Below are positions 22,036 through 23,318 of a DNA stretch of 23,318 nt, one piece after another (positions within the stretch are counted from its first letter, which is position 1; each line of letters opens with the position of its first letter). Source of the DNA: Bacteroides sp. (GTDB taxonomy: Bacteria; Bacteroidota; Bacteroidia; Bacteroidales; Bacteroidaceae); the NCBI GenBank assembly GCA_030152865.1, contig JASLIW010000039.1, positions 1 to 23,318 of the forward strand, read 5' to 3'. Below the pieces are notes generated by a model. It made no database searches. It was not told the origin of the DNA and saw nothing but the letters and a program-made list of their open reading frames with translations. The position numbers and the translations under genes are program-made.

Positions 22036-23318
22036 ATGCAAAACTTTGTACACTTACATGTCCACTCCCAATACTCACTTCTTGATGGTCAGGCTAGTAT
22101 TAAGGCCTTGGTCGATAAGGCTATCGGAGATGGAATGAAAGGCATTGCCTTGACCGATCACGGTAGTATGTTCGGTGTAAAAGAATTCTTTAATTATGTC
22201 AAGAAGAAAAATGCTCCCATTCGAGCTGAGATCAAACAGCTAAAGAAGAAACTTGCACAATTATTGAAAGAGGGGCAGGCTGAAGGTAGCTCAGAGGTGC
22301 TAGAGCTTCAGAATCTAATTAAGGAAAAAGAGGCTTGTCTATTTAAGCCAATTATTGGTTGTGAAATGTATGTTGCACGCCGGGGTGATAGGCATTTAAA
22401 GGAGGTACGAGAGGACCAAAGTGGTTATCACTTGGTGGTGCTAGCTAAGAATAAAACAGGCTATCATAATCTTATTAAGTTGGTTTCTAATGCTTGGACA
22501 GAGGGCTTTTATATGCGTCCAAGAACAGATCGTGCCGATTTGGAAAAATACCGTGAAGGGCTTATTGTAAGTACGGCCTGTTTGGGTGGAGAAGTGCCTA
22601 AAAAAATAACTCAGGGTAAGCTTGAGGCTGCAGAGGAGGCTGTGCAGTGGTTTAAAAAGGTGTTTGGAGATGATTTTTACTTAGAGCTTCAACGCCACAA
22701 AGCGACCATACCTAGAGCCAATCATGAGGCTTATCCTTTACAGACTAGGGTCAATGAGTACCTACTCAAATACAGTGAAAAGTATCAGGTAAAGCTAATT
22801 TGTACCAATGATGTGCACTTTGTAGATGAGGCACATGCCGAAGCGCACGACCGTCTTATTTGCTTAAGTACGGGAAAGGATTTGGATGATCCGAACCGCA
22901 TGCTCTATACCAAGCAGGAGTGGCTCAAGACGCAGGCAGAAATGAATGAAATCTTTTCTGATGTACCTGAGGCTTTGGCCAATACGATGGATGTTCTCAA
23001 TAAGGTGGAGTTTTATTCCATTGATCATGCGCCGATTATGCCTGTGTTTCCTATTCCTGAAGATTTTGGGACAGAAGAGGGTTACCGAGCCAAATACAGC
23101 GAACAAGATTTGTTTGATGAGTTCACCCAAGATGAGCATGGGAATGTAGTTTTGTCGCAAGAGGAGGCCGAAGCCAAGATAGAGCGCTTGGGTGGGTATG
23201 AGAAGCTCTATCGTATAAAGTTAGAAGCAGATTACTTGGAGAAGCTAACTTATGATGGAGCTAAAAAGAGATATGGAGATCCTATTTCGGCTGAGATAGA
23301 TGAACGTTTAAAGTTTGA
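22036..23318 (+). CDS. dnaE: DNA polymerase III alpha subunit, 5' part (cut by the window end)
   Basis: The first 427 codons of the replicative polymerase catalytic subunit; the frame is still open at the window edge, and the full protein is usually about 1,200 aa or more. The ATG at 22036 gives MQNFVHLHVHSQYSLLDGQ. The N-terminal PHP domain shows its metal-site motifs HLHVH (6-10), TDHGSM (40-45, D41, H42) and GCEMYV (E110). Further PHP motifs TACLGGEVP, ELQRHK and TNDVHF follow. Between residues about 58 and 102 a charged coiled-coil-like insert, absent from E. coli DnaE, separates two PHP strands; similar inserts occur in Bacteroides DnaE as I recall. The catalytic palm lies beyond the window. 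The gene is divergent from psd. Confidence 0.96.
   Translation, partial: MQNFVHLHVHSQYSLLDGQASIKALVDKAIGDGMKGIALTDHGSMFGVKEFFNYVKKKNAPIRAEIKQLKKKLAQLLKEGQAEGSSEVLELQNLIKEKEACLFKPIIGCEMYVARRGDRHLKEVREDQSGYHLVVLAKNKTGYHNLIKLVSNAWTEGFYMRPRTDRADLEKYREGLIVSTACLGGEVPKKITQGKLEAAEEAVQWFKKVFGDDFYLELQRHKATIPRANHEAYPLQTRVNEYLLKYSEKYQVKLICTNDVHFVDEAHAEAHDRLICLSTGKDLDDPNRMLYTKQEWLKTQAEMNEIFSDVPEALANTMDVLNKVEFYSIDHAPIMPVFPIPEDFGTEEGYRAKYSEQDLFDEFTQDEHGNVVLSQEEAEAKIERLGGYEKLYRIKLEADYLEKLTYDGAKKRYGDPISAEIDERLKF

Overview
This window looks like ordinary chromosomal housekeeping DNA from a Bacteroidota species, most likely order Bacteroidales (Bacteroides, Porphyromonas, Dysgonomonas or a relative; I cannot resolve the genus). 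The evidence is a low to moderate G+C content by eye, promoter boxes of the Bacteroides type (TTTG about 20 bp before TAnnTTTG), almost no Shine-Dalgarno sequences, the clade-typical protein families DUF4827 and DUF4834, a DnaE with the insert typical of this group, and a gene order I recall from Bacteroides chromosomes. I see no mobile element, CRISPR array, rRNA or tRNA gene, and no frameshifted or decayed gene.

Layout: (1) 191-4811, minus strand: recJ and recQ (3 nt apart) followed by a cytoplasmic TPR protein with its own promoter. (2) 4812-5084: the largest gap, non-coding, unusually rich in small inverted repeats and in the hexamer GCTTAT/ATAAGC. (3) 5085-5522, minus strand: a hot-dog acyl-CoA thioesterase, divergent from the next block. 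(4) 5749-15054, plus strand: a long, tightly packed run of tsaC (tRNA t6A), a ClC-type anion transporter with CBS domains, fmt, rpe, comEC, nrnA, a DUF4827 lipoprotein and glmM, closed by a strong bidirectional terminator at about 15074-15108. (5) 15126-17388, minus strand: pyrH-frr-rsgA, read in that order. (6) 17542-18228, plus strand: a secreted TPR protein whose tail overlaps the convergent birA. (7) 18206-19338, minus strand: yraN-birA. (8) 19405-20081, plus strand: a 77-aa ribbon-helix-helix-like gene and tadA, starting from a promoter so close to the ATG that the mRNA may be leaderless. (9) 20089-21809, minus strand: psd-pssA-DUF4834, the phosphatidylethanolamine pathway. (10) 22036 to the window end, plus strand: the 5' part of dnaE.

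The genes serve translation (fmt, tsaC, tadA, frr, rsgA), nucleotide and envelope precursor supply (pyrH, glmM, psd, pssA), DNA repair, uptake and replication (recJ, recQ, comEC, yraN, dnaE) and RNA turnover (nrnA). I found no undescribed multi-gene system. The points worth a second look are local: a ClC protein lacking the internal proton-path glutamate, two dyads in the psd/dnaE intergenic region, a likely leaderless transcript next to a rare strong Shine-Dalgarno, a FKBP-like lipoprotein, a GlmM with an atypical sugar-binding loop, and the repeat-rich gap at 4812-5084.
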